DNA from: Schizochytrium sp. CCTCC M209059
Taxonomy: Eukaryota; Sar; Bigyra; Thraustochytrida; Thraustochytriidae
DNA: 64,000 bases
Assembly (NCBI GenBank): GCA_000818945.1
Contig: KN805416.1
Location: 124,001 to 188,000, forward strand
Direction of reading: 5' to 3'
Part shown: positions 19,695-31,666 of the stretch, in pieces
Position numbering within the stretch: position 1 is the first letter of the stretch
Layout: each line of letters begins with the position of its first letter
Made by a program: the position numbers and the translations under genes
Notes under the pieces: generated by a model
Told to the model about the DNA's origin: nothing
The model's database searches: none
Seen by the model: the letters and a program-made list of their open reading frames with translations, nothing else

Positions 19695-20559
19695 GTCTCC
19701 CCCGCGTCTCCGCGTCTGCTGCCTGCGCAAAGTCGCCGCGAGCTGCTGCTGCGCGTGGACCTGGGCGCCGCGTGTGGAGTTTTGGATTTGGTTCTGGCTG
19801 TGCTGCGATCAGCGGCACGCGCAAAAAGGATTTTTTTGGCCCAGCTGAGAAGCCCAGAAGCCAGAAGCCAGAAGCCAGGTATAGATGGTAGATATACTAC
19901 CGGAGGGGGTGGCGAAGCCGAGGACGTTGGCGCCGATCTTGAGGCTGGCAGCTGGCTTGCCAGGGCAGCGCGCTGCAGCTGCTCGTCCGCGAGCGAGAGA
20001 GGAATGAATGCGGCTGCGGTTTCCTGATTCGGCGTTTTGCCGATGTGCTCGCGAAATGGCACATAGGCGGCGCCGAAGAGAACAATGAAGGCGATGCGAC
20101 GGCGTGATGGCGACTGATCGATCGATATGTGGGCGAGCGACAACACTAGGTAGCTGCAGGTTATAGAGACAAAGCAGAAGTAGGCCTATTCATGGTTTTT
20201 GGATGAGAGACAAAAGTGCAAAAGAGAAGTTTTACACACTGTAACCGGCGATACATGCCTGGTTGCTTGCTTGGTTGCTTGCTTGGATGCTTGCTCGGTT
20301 GCTTACTTGCTTGCTTGGTTGTTTGCTCGGTTGCTTGCTTGCTTGCTTGCTTGCTTATCTCCTGCAAAGTCGACAACGTCTGGAAATGATTTCTTCTCTT
20401 CAAGAAGTTCAAGTTCAAAGTTTCCATTCCGAGTCCGAGTCTTTAATTCTTGTTCTTGTTCTTGTTCTTCTTCACCGTGCACCTGAAGTTCTTTTTCCCT
20501 TTGGCCGCAACGCTTTGCCACAACGCGTTGCCGCCCAAATTCACAAGAGGAAACTCGAG
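19695..20559. other. Divergent spacer between GGH and the hydrolase
   Basis: Holds a TAGGCCTA palindrome at 20181-20188 and a (TTGC)n array at about 20254-20350. Open frames through the array translate as Leu/Ala/Trp/Cys repeats and are artefacts. No gene is supported. Confidence 0.6.
20254..20350. repeat. (TTGC)n imperfect array
   Basis: TTGC units with scattered TTGG, TCGG and TACT variants over about 95 bp, upstream of the hydrolase start. Confidence 0.9.
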
Positions 20560-21837
20560 ATGAAACACCAGCGGGGCCATGGTCGCGCCGCACGAGCTGC
20601 GGCCGTGACTGCCGCTGTGGCTGTGATGGCGACGGCGTTGGCAGCGGGAGCAGCGACGACCTCGATTCCCCCGCCAACATCGTACGTGGCGAAGCGACCC
20701 GCGGCAGATGGGGTCGATAGAGGAGAAGGAGGAGGCGAACTCGTAACGCGCTTCTGGGGGGCCTTGCAACAAGTGCTGCTTGTCGCACGCTGGCGTGCGC
20801 TCGTGGCAAGAACGCGCTTGCGTGGCGTCCTTGGGGCCCTCGGCCTGGCATCGAGCAGTCTGGGTCGAGTTTGGCAAGAATGGCATCGTGTGCCAGCCGG
20901 CAAAGAGCCGTCGACAGACGTCAGGAGTGTGGACCTCATTATACCAGAGGAGCCGTTCGACGACTTGAGTCCGCACGAGGGCGGGCCGTGCCTCGGCATT
21001 CGGGTCTTCCGGCCGCCGAGAACCTCTTGTCGTAAGAGCATTCCCGTGGTCCTTTTCCTTCATGGAGGCGAGTTCGTGGGTGGGAGCGCCAGTGATCGCG
21101 AATATCATGACTTGTGTTGCCGCTTTGCAAACACGGGCTTTGTCGTGGCGGCTCCGGAATACCGACTAGGGTCAGCACATCCCTTTCCTGCGGCTGTCGA
21201 AGACGCTTATCGCGCTCTTGCGTGGGTCGTTGACGAAGACGAAATGCCACCTGAAGCCGACTGTTCACGTATCATTCTCGTAGGTGACTCGAATGGAGGC
21301 GGTCTCGTGGCTGTACTAAGCTCTTTGGTGCGCGACGGGCTCTCTGGATCGCTCGAGGACTCTTTCATTCAAAATGAGTTTGTGATTCTACACCAGGTCA
21401 TCGTCAATGGATGGCTTTTCATGAGCGAAACACCGCAGCAAGACCCTTTAGAGCGTAAACAGGGGCGGCCACCTAAACAGTATACCTTTTGGCCTGGCGG
21501 AGAGCCTATCGAGCGCACGTTGCAAGTGTATCTTCCATTATCTGTGCGCCAAGATGCGCTTGGTGATCGTCGATGTTCACCCTGGTTAGCTGGCCTTCAC
21601 GATTTGCCTTGTACGACTGTAATTGTGTCTCGCGGAAGTCCGTTTTACAAGGAGAATCGAAGATATGCGGAGCGTGCGACGGCCATGGGCAATGCGGTGA
21701 ATGAGCGCGTGGTGAACGATGTGCACGGATTTCTCACGCTGGCCATGAGCCCAAGACGCGATCAAGTGGTGGCAGAGCTCTTGTCTGACCTGCAATCAAT
21801 GCATCTCAGCTCTGGCAGCGCTTGCGACTCGACTTGA
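20560..21837 (+). CDS. Alpha/beta hydrolase, hormone-sensitive-lipase-like, variant triad
   Basis: A 425-residue protein with an N-terminal signal or anchor (AAAVTAAVAVMATALAAGA, residues 12-30). From about residue 165 it follows the HSL/GDXG esterase layout: VVLFLHGGEFVGGS (oxyanion-hole loop, usually HGGG), then GFVVAAPEYRLGSAHPFPAAVEDAYRAL, then GDSNGGG with the nucleophile Ser. Near the C-terminus VVNDVHGF supplies the His. The usual acid motif DPLxDE reads SPFYKE (about 21635-21652), so the expected catalytic Asp is replaced by Ser. An esterase or lipase role at a membrane or in the secretory path is inferred; reduced or altered activity is possible. ATG 20560 was chosen because earlier in-frame codons lie inside the TTGC repeat. 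Confidence 0.78.
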   Translation: MKHQRGHGRAARAAAVTAAVAVMATALAAGAATTSIPPPTSYVAKRPAADGVDRGEGGGELVTRFWGALQQVLLVARWRALVARTRLRGVLGALGLASSSLGRVWQEWHRVPAGKEPSTDVRSVDLIIPEEPFDDLSPHEGGPCLGIRVFRPPRTSCRKSIPVVLFLHGGEFVGGSASDREYHDLCCRFANTGFVVAAPEYRLGSAHPFPAAVEDAYRALAWVVDEDEMPPEADCSRIILVGDSNGGGLVAVLSSLVRDGLSGSLEDSFIQNEFVILHQVIVNGWLFMSETPQQDPLERKQGRPPKQYTFWPGGEPIERTLQVYLPLSVRQDALGDRRCSPWLAGLHDLPCTTVIVSRGSPFYKENRRYAERATAMGNAVNERVVNDVHGFLTLAMSPRRDQVVAELLSDLQSMHLSSGSACDST

Positions 21838-22092
21838 CATTGTTAAAAGGGAGATATGAAGCAAGCAAGCGATCAAGCAAGCAACCACGCAACCACGCAA
21901 CCGCTCTTGAAGGCCAAACAGTGAATTGGGACGCTCGCAACAACGTATACAAATGTGCCAATGTGCAAATGTAAAATTATATCAATGCGGATTACACAGG
22001 GAGTGAAGATGCGGGTTCTCGCACCGCAAGATGCGCGTATCAACAAAGGGGAAAAAGAAACTATAGAAAAGAAACACGAATTTTTCAAAGGA

Positions 22093-24189
22093 TCATTTGC
22101 TGGACTTGGAAGAAGACGATGACGTCTTGGACTTGGATTCACGCTTGGATTTACGAGCGGCTGGCTGTTCGTCTTGTGCTGAACCTTGCTTCGGGTCGTT
22201 GTCGTCTTCTGTGGGGCCGCTGACATCATCAATTTTTCGCTTGCCTCGACGCTTGTGACCGTCAAGATGCCGGCGAAGCTCCGAGTTGCAAGCAAAACCC
22301 TTATCGCAGCCTTCGATTGGGCAAGGGAATGGCCGTTCCGGAGAATGAATGCGGATTAAATGAAGACGAAGATCTGTTTGCCGCACGAAGGAGCGCTCAC
22401 AGCCCGGTTCCGAGCAAACCCACTTTTTCTCCTTGGTGTGATGATTACGCACGTGAAGGCGAAGACCCTCGGCTGTGGAATAGGATTTGTTGCAGCCCTT
22501 AACGTTACAGGTAATGGCACCAGGCTTGCGGGTATGAATGCGCTCGTGAGAGCGAAGACAACCAATGTTGAAAAACGACTTGCTACAGAATTTGCATTTG
22601 AATGCGCGCGCTTCATCGACACTACGGTGGGTCCGGACATGCGTTTCGAGACTCCATTCCCACTGAAATGTGCGTTCACAGTTGGGATGCGGACACTTGT
22701 ACAAGTGGTTCGTTTTTCCCTTGATGTTACGCTTGATATCGTCGAGATCAAGCGTTTGGAGTTCCTCCCGCGATTCTTCGTCGTCCTCGGCTTGGTCATT
22801 GTTACTTTTACGCGCTTTGGTCTTGCTATCGTTCTTGGCTTTGTTGTTGCTGCTATTGCTGCTACTGCTGCTGCTGCTACTACTGCTGCTGCTGCTACTA
22901 CTGCTGTTTGTACGATTGCCAGATTTCACCTGAGGAACTTGTATAGGTGCATCCTGTGGAAGGACAGATACCTTTGCTGCTGCATTTACCCCTTCTTTGT
23001 CGTTAATACTCAATGGCAAAGGTGGGGAAGCAGGTGTGGAAGAGGCCATGCTGAGAATAAAAGGTGGCTGAGGGGGCGAGGGTGATGCTGATGCGCCTGA
23101 AGAAAGTGGTGGGCTTTGTTGGTCGGATCTCAGCTGGTGCAATTTCGACAGGGCGCCCATGGGCTGCTGGAGTGTTCTCAAACTTGAGTCAGAAGGCATG
23201 CTCGAAGCGTGCTCCCTTCGTGCGTATTGCTCCATGAGGAGCCGCTGACCTTGGCGATTGGAAGCTTCGTTGTTACGCAACAAATTAAGAGCAAGGTCGG
23301 TATGTGGTTTCGTACTCGATCCGAGGAAGTCGAGCATGTCCAGGGCGCCAGGACTCCCTTGTCCAGGGGTGCGCAGTGCGGGCGGCAAATTTGTTGTTGG
23401 TATCATGTTTGGCGTGGGTTGAACGCTACGTTGCAGGAGCATTTGTTGTTGTTGTTGTTGTTGTTGTTGTTGATTGGCTGTTGCTGTTGCTGCTGCTGCT
23501 GCTGCTAGTGCGGACTGCAGTGCCTGATCATGCTGTTGTTGATGCTGTTGTTGCTGCTGCAGTTGCAATTGGAGCTGTTGAGCTTGCTGCAATTGGTATT
23601 GGTGTATTTGATGGAGCTGCTGCTGATGCAAGTGTTGTTGTTGCTGTTGAAAGAGATCGAGCAAGTGCGTAGGAAGTTGCGTCGGTGAACCGAAACCAAC
23701 TCCTGCAAGCGGCATTTGGCTCAGCATAGGACTTGGTGTTGCTGCTGCTGCTGCTGCTGCTGTTGTTGTTGAAGCCAGTGAAGATGCAGGGATCTCTTCT
23801 TGTTGGGTCTGCAAGCTTTGCTGATACTGCAGGACGCGCTGATGCTCGAGGCGAAGTTGCTCCTCTTGAGAGATGGCGAAAGGGTGCGTTGCTGTTGACA
23901 GTGCGTTTTGAGTCCCCTGAGGCGTGGCTTCAGGGGAAGGCGTCCAGGACGCTTGAGAATAATTGACGTTGGCGCAGTGTGCGGCGTCGGCGGCCGAGAT
24001 AGCGGTGGTGTTAGCGGCACGCCCACTGTTTCTGGCCAGCGCCGCGCCCGAAGAAGTGGCGTGCCGCGCGGGCACGGAGGGGGGCGAAGGCGCTGGCCGA
24101 CCTGGAGTTCTTTGCGCGGACGTGGGCCCGTTGTTTGTGCGCTCTTGTCTCTGCGTTTGAGCACTGGAAGCGCTGGCTGGCAGTGCCAC
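22093..24189 (-). CDS. C2H2 zinc-finger protein with polyQ and polySer tracts; true start unclear
   Basis: About 698 codons. Five C2H2 fingers occupy about residues 500-650: YKCPHPNCERTFQWEWSLETHVRTH, FKCKFCSKSFFNIGCLRSHERIH, ITCNVKGCNKSYSTAEGLRLHVRNHH, WVCSEPGCERSFVRQTDLRLHLIRIH and FPCPIEGCDKGFACNSELRRHLDGH, shown here only by their key pairs. This TFIIIA/ZXD-like spacing implies a nuclear DNA- or RNA-binding protein. The N-terminal 400 residues are Gln/Ser/Pro/Ala-rich with CAG-type polyQ (23440-23660) and a polySer run (22860-22905). The tail is Lys/Ser-rich with a basic RKSKRESKSK, likely a nuclear signal. The frame opens with GTG at 24189 and no ATG; the first ATG in frame is 23727, so an unseen 5' exon or a shorter protein is likely. 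Confidence 0.8.
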   Translation of the reverse strand: MALPASASSAQTQRQERTNNGPTSAQRTPGRPAPSPPSVPARHATSSGAALARNSGRAANTTAISAADAAHCANVNYSQASWTPSPEATPQGTQNALSTATHPFAISQEEQLRLEHQRVLQYQQSLQTQQEEIPASSLASTTTAAAAAAATPSPMLSQMPLAGVGFGSPTQLPTHLLDLFQQQQQHLHQQQLHQIHQYQLQQAQQLQLQLQQQQQHQQQHDQALQSALAAAAAATATANQQQQQQQQQQMLLQRSVQPTPNMIPTTNLPPALRTPGQGSPGALDMLDFLGSSTKPHTDLALNLLRNNEASNRQGQRLLMEQYARREHASSMPSDSSLRTLQQPMGALSKLHQLRSDQQSPPLSSGASASPSPPQPPFILSMASSTPASPPLPLSINDKEGVNAAAKVSVLPQDAPIQVPQVKSGNRTNSSSSSSSSSSSSSSSSNSSNNKAKNDSKTKARKSNNDQAEDDEESREELQTLDLDDIKRNIKGKTNHLYKCPHPNCERTFQWEWSLETHVRTHRSVDEARAFKCKFCSKSFFNIGCLRSHERIHTRKPGAITCNVKGCNKSYSTAEGLRLHVRNHHTKEKKWVCSEPGCERSFVRQTDLRLHLIRIHSPERPFPCPIEGCDKGFACNSELRRHLDGHKRRGKRKIDDVSGPTEDDNDPKQGSAQDEQPAARKSKRESKSKTSSSSSKSSK
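23440..23780 (-). repeat. CAA/CAG trinucleotide tracts coding polyQ and polyA
   Basis: Several runs of CAG, CAA and GCA on the minus strand (23446-23470, 23480-23510, 23540-23660, 23738-23770) encode Gln-rich and Ala-rich stretches of the zinc-finger protein. Confidence 0.85.
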
Positions 24190-24914
24190 GCCACGCTTTT
24201 GATACGAGCGAGCGAGCCCAGGCTCGCAACTAGCTAACTGCTCAGAGCGAACTCGACGTACAATTCACGCGCTGCTGTGCGTGGTCACGGCCATGTATGC
24301 ACGTCGATCTAGATCTTCGACGAGGACTTCGAGCCCCCGAGCACTGGCGCCCGTCCGCAAAGGACAAGCGGAGGACAGAACGAAAGGAAGCGAGAGGGGT
24401 CCAGCGGTGTCCACAGGCGACTGTCTGTTTGTTTGTTTGTTTGTTGTGCCGGGGCGTTCTGCCGAGCACGCCGGCCGCTCCGCTGTGCTCGCCTGTGCCG
24501 CCGTCCTCCTCGTCCCTGCCGCCTGCCCGCACGGGGCGTCGTGCTCCCGCGCGGCTGTGCGCGTCGGGCTGGGTCCAGGCGAGTTGGGCGACTTGCGGAG
24601 GCGAGGCAAGTTCAATCTGTTGCGCCGGCGCCCCTGGCGACGGTGGTGATGAAGATGATGATCGAGTCCGGGCTCGGCTCGCCGCGCGAGTGCGGAGCCC
24701 CGGCAGACCTTGTAGCAGCAGCGGGCAGCAGGAGCAGAGGGCGTGGCCGCTACGGGCTGCCGGGCTGCCGACGCGCAACGCGACGCGGCGCGGCGCGGCG
24801 CGGCCCGAGCAAGCGGGGGGCTCGATGGGGCTCTGCCGGCGCCTCTCGAGGTCTTGCTTGCTGGTCGTTGCTAGTTGTTGCTTGAGGTTGTTGCTTGCTT
24901 GGGCTTGCTTACTT

Positions 24915-25010
24915 GCGTCTTTCTTTTTCCCCTTCCTTTTCTTCCTTCCTTTCTTCTTCTTTTTTCCCTTTTTCCTTTCCTTCCTTCCTTTCTTCCTTCA
25001 ATCGCGGCAG
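24915..25010. repeat. Polypyrimidine (TTCC/TTC) tract
   Basis: Nearly 100 bp of T and C only, with TTCC and TTC periodicity. Confidence 0.85.
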
Positions 25011-26170
25011 TTCGCGCCGGGAATCGAGATAAACTTCTTTCATTCATTCATTCAGTCTTATTCATTCTTTCACTTGCACTCTCTCTCTTGCAGTGCGCTC
25101 CGGACTGCGGGGAAGGGGGACAAAGGCGCGGGGCGCTGCGGGGGTGTGGGATCCCGACCTTCCTTTCGAGTGTTTGTTTGCAAAAATTTCTTCTCCGTCC
25201 CTTTCTTCCTTTCTCTCTCCCTCCATCCGTCCTGGCTAGCTGTGCTTCTTCTTTATTCTTATTTCTATTACCATGGGAGAGAGAGAGAGAGAGAATGGCC
25301 AGCCAGGTTTTTCCTTTTCGCGATTGTTGTATTATGATCTGAGAGGATCTTGATGCTTTTTGCAGTTTAGTTTTTCTTTTCGACGGGATGGTGATTGGCT
25401 TCGGGCGGGCTGGGCCAGCACTTAGCCAGCCTTCGCCGGGCGCGACTATGGCCAGCCAGATCATAGCCCCGTTTGATCCAGCGAGACGGCCATTGACCGG
25501 CGGATGGGGGGCTAGAGGGACCAAGCGGGCGGTCTACCCTTGGTGGTAGCGACGTGCTAAAGGGAGCGAGCGGTGGCGGCTCATGACCGGGAATGCCCAA
25601 CTTATCTTGTCCCTTCTTCTTTTTCTTCTTCTTCTTCTTTTTCTGGAGTCCTGCGCATCGTAATTTGAAGAGCAAAAGTCGGCAGCCTTGCCAGCCAGCC
25701 AATCAGCCAGCCACCCAGCCACCCAGCCACCCAGCCAGCCAACCTGTGAGTCGAGACGGCACGGAGCGGCCTAGACTAGATTGATCGATGGACGAGCGGC
25801 TCTCGCGTCGTTGCTGCCTCTTCTCCCGCCCCCGCTCCCTCTTGCTTCCTCTTGCTCCCTCTGCCGGTCTGTCATGTCAGTCTGTCGTCAGCCATGGCAG
25901 CCAGCGTAGGTCGAGGTTTGTAAGTCGCGGCCGTGCGGCGGTTGGTAGGTCAGTCGATGGTGATCCGCCTTGAAGCGATCGAGCCCGAGAAGTTACTTCA
26001 AAAAGGGCTCGAGCTTCGGCCACGGCCGCAGGGAGGCCCCAGGGCGGTGCCGGCCGGTTGCATGCCATTGTCGGGCAGTCAGAGCACAGTACTCCCCGCG
26101 TGGTGGGCCTCACCGCGGTAGGCTTCAAGATTTTTTATTCCACCGATCGTAGAAGGTTCAAAGACGTAGA

Positions 26171-26250
26171 ATTCATTCATTCATTCATTCATTCATTCAT
26201 TCATTCATTCATTCATTCACTCACTCACTCACTCATTCACTCATTCATAT
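26171..26250. repeat. (ATTC)n then (ACTC)n array
   Basis: ATTC tetramers repeated about 12 times, grading into CACT/CATT units. Confidence 0.93.
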
Positions 26251-26522
26251 ATTCACTGGCGATCGATGGTGGCTGGGTTTCTCGCTGTCAGTCATCTTTT
26301 CTCCTGTGTTGATTGGTTGCAGTCGCCTTGGCTGCTGCCAAACACTGGCAGCCAGACAGCGCCTGTGGACCTGCCCCGGCCCGAGTGCTAGTAGCAGCGG
26401 TAGAGGCAGCGAGCAAGCCCGAGCATGGCTTCCGAGCGTGTGGGAGGGGGCGACTAGGTTTGGTAGGACGCGTCGATTCGCAGCGAGGTGAAGCACGGCA
26501 TCCATCGCCTGACGTACACGCG

Positions 26523-26542
26523 CCCCCCCCCCCCCCCCCCCC
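26523..26542. repeat. Homopolymer of 20 C
   Basis: Uninterrupted C run, read directly. A G-quadruplex or i-motif could form, and length may be uncertain in assembly. Confidence 0.9.
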
Positions 26543-27661
26543 ACATGCATATCCGTCCATCCATTCCAAGTCCGTTTCATGAACAGCGAGCGGTCACGGA
26601 CGCGGAAAAGGTCACGGTCATGCCCAAACTCTTGCTTCTTCTTTTCCTTTTAATTTCCTCTTCCTTTTCTTTTTCTTTTCAATCATGCCAGCGGACCATG
26701 ATAGACGGGGACGCTGACTTACTGTGGGGTCTACTGCACGCGCTGCGTACTACTTCTACTAGCAGTAAGGCGCCACCAGACATCGACCATCGCCGGGCCG
26801 TCCGCGCACGCCTCGCCTCGCAACGTAACACTCGGTCGCTGCCTTTCGAGACGCTACGCTCCTCCCGACTGTAAACATGTCCGCTGCCACTAGCAAAATG
26901 GCTAGCGCCAGCGAGCGGCCGCATTCGCGCGCGTTGCAATCGCGTTCTCCCCCGTCTCAGGGCGAACACGCAGCTAGCTAGCTGTCCGGGCCAGGGACCA
27001 GTGCGGAGCAGAGCTGGCTGCTCCTGTCATGCGCCACCGCGACTGCTGCGGTTGCTTTTACTGTTGCTGCCGCGGCTGCTCCTGGCATGCGCCATGACAT
27101 GACATGATCCGTGACGCCGAAGCGGTCCCGCGTCGCAGAGAACCCGCAGTGAACAAGGTGCGGGCGCCAGGGCAGGCTGGAAAGTGTGCAAACGTGTGTC
27201 GTCCCCTACAGGCGGCAGAGCCATCCCGGCAGACCAGCCGGCAGCCAGAGCCGAGCAGAGTAGAGCCGTCCGCGTCGCCTGGCCTGGCCTGGCCTGGCCT
27301 AGCTCCGCTGGCGCCACGGGACGGTAAAGTACGCGATGGTGGCAAGAGCCGGGAGGTAAACAGCGAGGCCGGAGGGGTGGTTGCTCGCGCGAAGGGAGAG
27401 CGTCGTGCGTCACCCTCTCTTTTCCTCGGAAGCCGAGAGAGCGCTCGCTCCCTTTGAAAGGAGGAACGGTGCTTCCGCGCGTCGCGCAGCTGTGGAGCAG
27501 TCTGTGGAGCAGGTGCGGAAGGAAGCAAAGACAGAGGGGCTTTTCGACCAAGTGACACATTGAAGTGTGGGGTGTGGGCGCGCCATTTAAATCCCCGCAG
27601 CGAAACCTCGCGCCCAGCCTCTGCTTCCGGAAAGAAGCTGAGCGACACTCGGTTGGTCGTC

Positions 27662-28188
<527 letters not shown>

Positions 28189-30139
28189 ACGACTTTCAAA
28201 ATCTCGGGCGCGGGAAGCGGCGAGAAGGCGCAGCGCGCTCTCGCTCCCTTGGGCCCTCCCTGCGAGCGCGGCGCGGGCGCTGCGCCGAGGGCCGCCGGCC
28301 GCGGCCTCGAGCGCGGCAGGCGTCCGTCCGTGCGAGCGGGAGGGTTTTTGCGTGTGCGTGTACGTGTGCTGGGGGTAAAGGGAGCACGCCTGGCGGCTCC
28401 CTGGCGCGTGCAGCGGTGCACGAAGACGACACTCAAGGCCGGAAGTGAACCAATGATCGTGACAACGCCTGCAGCGAGGCTTGCGGGAGCGAGGCGTTCA
28501 CCGTCCGCGGCGCAAAAGGGGGGGGTCCGTGCGCGAAGTGCGACTCCCGACAAGGGAGGGTGATTGATTGCGCGAAACGCTCGCACGGAGGCCCGGGCGC
28601 AGCAGGCAGGGCCGGTACGGCCGCGGTGAGCCTAATTCGAGAGTCGAGGCTGTCCAGCGTAGGCTATGTAGGCACAGGGGGCCCAGTAGTACCAGTAAAA
28701 AATAAAGGAAGCCCTGTGCCAACAGCATCAGCAGAAGGCCATCTTACTACATGCAGGTCGCGCGATCAGCCAGCTGCCTTCTTTCTGCGCGCGGAGTCGA
28801 GCACGCGGCCGCGGAGATCTCGGCAGTGAACGAGCCAGACGCGACGTGGAGCGAGGCTGTCTGCGCGTGAAGCGTGCAGTGGACGCGGACGTGGACGAGG
28901 GGAGGAGTGATCCTACGAGGCCTCGTCCGTCGACAGGCCTCTTCTACTTGTTTCCCCGCGAGCGAGGCGAGGCCCGCAGCCGCTCGGGGTGCCGATCGCC
29001 GCCCCGCTGCCGGGCGACAATCAAGTGCTGCCTCGGGAGGCCTCTTGTGAAAACAGGCGAAGCCCAAGGCGAAGCCCAAGGTATTCACTTCAACATGCAG
29101 GGGGGGGGGGCAAGGACCGAGGGTATAGATTCCACGGCCTCGGCGGACACGACCGCAAGGTCGCATGTCGGTCGTGGCGGCAGCGATATGGCGTTCCTGG
29201 AAAGAGTGAAGCGACGAAGGAATGAATGATTGATTTATTGACAGTGAATGAACGCAGGATTACAGAAACTGCTGCCGCCGACCGTAGTACTAGTCCGCCG
29301 GACAGTGGTCGCTGCTTTGCGCTGCGCTGGTTACGACGCACAAAACTTGGGTAGAGGCACGCACGCACGCACGCACGCGTCCGCCATTTCAATTCCTGCG
29401 TGTCTTGGCAAGCGCCACGGCTGGCCATGGCGCTGCCAGGGAGGACAACGACGACGCGCCCCGGCCGACAGCTTGTCCAGGCGAGGGACCTGGCGGGGGA
29501 CGACGTGGCGGAGGAAGACCTGGCGGAAGAGGTCCCGGCCTCGGGCAGCTGCAGCCAGCGAGCGCCGTCGCGCGAAATCATGGGAAAGTAGCCGCGCACA
29601 GCACGTCTGCGCCGACAGGCTGCTTGGCGTGGCGCGCCAGGGCACGGCGCTGGTACGGCGGCGCGGCTCGAGCGAAGCCGCAGTCTGGGCGGCTTCTTCG
29701 AGGCTGGGCGCGGCGGCTGAGCTGGCTGGCTGGCCAGTGACTGGCCATTGTCGCGGCGTCAACGAGGTCGCCGAGTTTCACTCATTCGTCGTGGCCACAG
29801 GACTACTGTGTGGGCAAAAGAAGTCGCCCCCCCCCCCAGGTACGGTTGAAGCGCGTGAGCGGAAATCCGAGAGCGACGTGCCAATCTCGCTCGCTGGATC
29901 TGGCTGCGCGTGAAGCAGAGCAGTGGCAGAGCAATGGCAGAGGCGAGGAAAGTAATCACGCGGCGGAGACGACGAGCTCGCGAGCGCGTGAGCGTGGCTC
30001 ATGGTGAACGCGAGACTTCCTTCCAAAGCCCCCAAGTCGCCCTCCTCCTCCTCCTCCCTCGTAAAGCACGATGCATGAACGACGCACGCGGGCAGCCTCC
30101 GCGCAACACACCAGCTACAGCCGCTCCACACAGGACGTA

Positions 30140-30411
30140 GAAGCTCGATCCTCGATCCTCGATCCTCGATCCTCGATCCTCGATCCCTCGCTCGCTCGAT
30201 GCTTGGTTGGTTGGTTGGTTGGTTGGTGGGGGGGTCGGTCGGTCGGTCGATCGGTCGGTCGGTGGGTTGGTTCGTTCATGGGCTCGTGCGTGGGTTCGTT
30301 CGTAGGTTCGTGCAAGGGTTGGCTCGTTCGTCGGCCGCGTGGCCCATGTGGGTGGACGGGAAGCGAGGCGAGGCGACGCTGGCGCTGGCGCTGGTTCTGG
30401 CTCTGGATCTG

Positions 30412-30448
<37 letters not shown>

Positions 30449-30465
30449 CCCTGGCCCTCTAAACC
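30140..30465. repeat. Cluster of (GATCCTC)n, (GGTT)n, (GGTC)n and (CTGGCT)n arrays
   Basis: Four different short-unit arrays follow each other within 330 bp, separated by related GTTCG/GGGTTCG spacers. Confidence 0.88.
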
Positions 30466-31666
30466 AAACAGATCGCGCGGGATCCAGCCAGCGCTGTAGA
30501 AAGCTAGCTTCCGGGCTATTCCAGGCGAGGCGAGGGGCGTTCTCGCCGATCAAGCAGCCAGTCCAGGTCCACAGGGGCATTAGTCGACCCTTTCAGAGTA
30601 ATAGGCCTACACCTCGTAGGCCTGCAGAGCCTGGTGAAAAGAAAGTTTACTCGTCCTTAACACCAGTTCCGTGATTTTCGGTAGTACTACAGGGCAAAAG
30701 TGCGGTGCGACAAGGGCAACTTGAAAAGCACTTGATGCAAGTCGTGTCGCGACTTGATAGCTCCGAGGCCATAGTGGCATGTGAACGTGGTTCGAATTAT
30801 GAAGTGCTAGGCCTATATACCGTGCGTATTGGATGCCATAAAAAAGATCGACTTGACCGCTCCATGATGCACGTGAACAGGGCGCGATGCATAATTTTGA
30901 GAAAGGCGCCTGGCAAAATATGTTGACTGACGACCGGAATTTGCGATGCGACGCAGAGCCATGCTTGACGGAACGAGCCACAACGTCTCGACTCGTTTCT
31001 CGTTTGACTTGAAGTGTATGATGAACAGTGATTTGATCTGGCTTATCCAGGCAACGTTCATACCGCCCACCTCGCTTACGTGCGTCTCGCGCAGAGAAAT
31101 CTTCTTTCCAAAGAGCATGTGAGAAGGAAAAGCTTGACAGACATTAGCCAGACGCATCAGATAAGGCAGGCTTTGTATTTTCGCCCAGATTCTAGAAAAA
31201 TCAGCAAAAAATTACAAAGCACAGAGAAATGTCAGAAGGCGTGCTAGGCCACGATTTATGCCTCAACTTCACCAACAGAGAAGTCCTGCCAGTCGTGCCT
31301 GGTATTGAAGATTCTTGGCGCGATACAGGATTATTCCAGGAATTAAGAGCGCGCCCCAATGTCTTACTATCCCCAATTCGAAGGACCCGAAGAGTTTAGC
31401 CTGTTCGGCTGAGATTGCTGCAAGTAAGTGCTACAAGTAAGTGCTACTGATCTTGCTATTGGCATTGTTCGCTGACGCGACGTTTTCTTTCTTCGAACCA
31501 AGAACGCGTCAATCCGGATCGAGTTCAGTGCTTGAACGTCTTGCGGGTTACGGAAATGTTCCACGATAGTTCCGCGATGGTTCCGCTGACAATTTGACTG
31601 GCACACCGACCGCATTGAGATGAGACGATCGATTTCTTCGACTCCGAGACGTCGAAGCAAACCTGA

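Noticed and set aside
20263..20559. Leu/Ala/Trp-rich extension of the hydrolase
   Set aside because: Encoded by the TTGC array; the ATG at 20560 gives a normal signal sequence.
30140..30465. CRISPR-like spaced repeats
   Set aside because: Units are 4-7 bp, directly tandem and of changing sequence, without uniform spacers; eukaryotic context.
30720..30830. Possible tRNA, from a GGTTCGAAT word near 30788
   Set aside because: No matching acceptor stem, D-arm or anticodon arm could be folded around it by eye.
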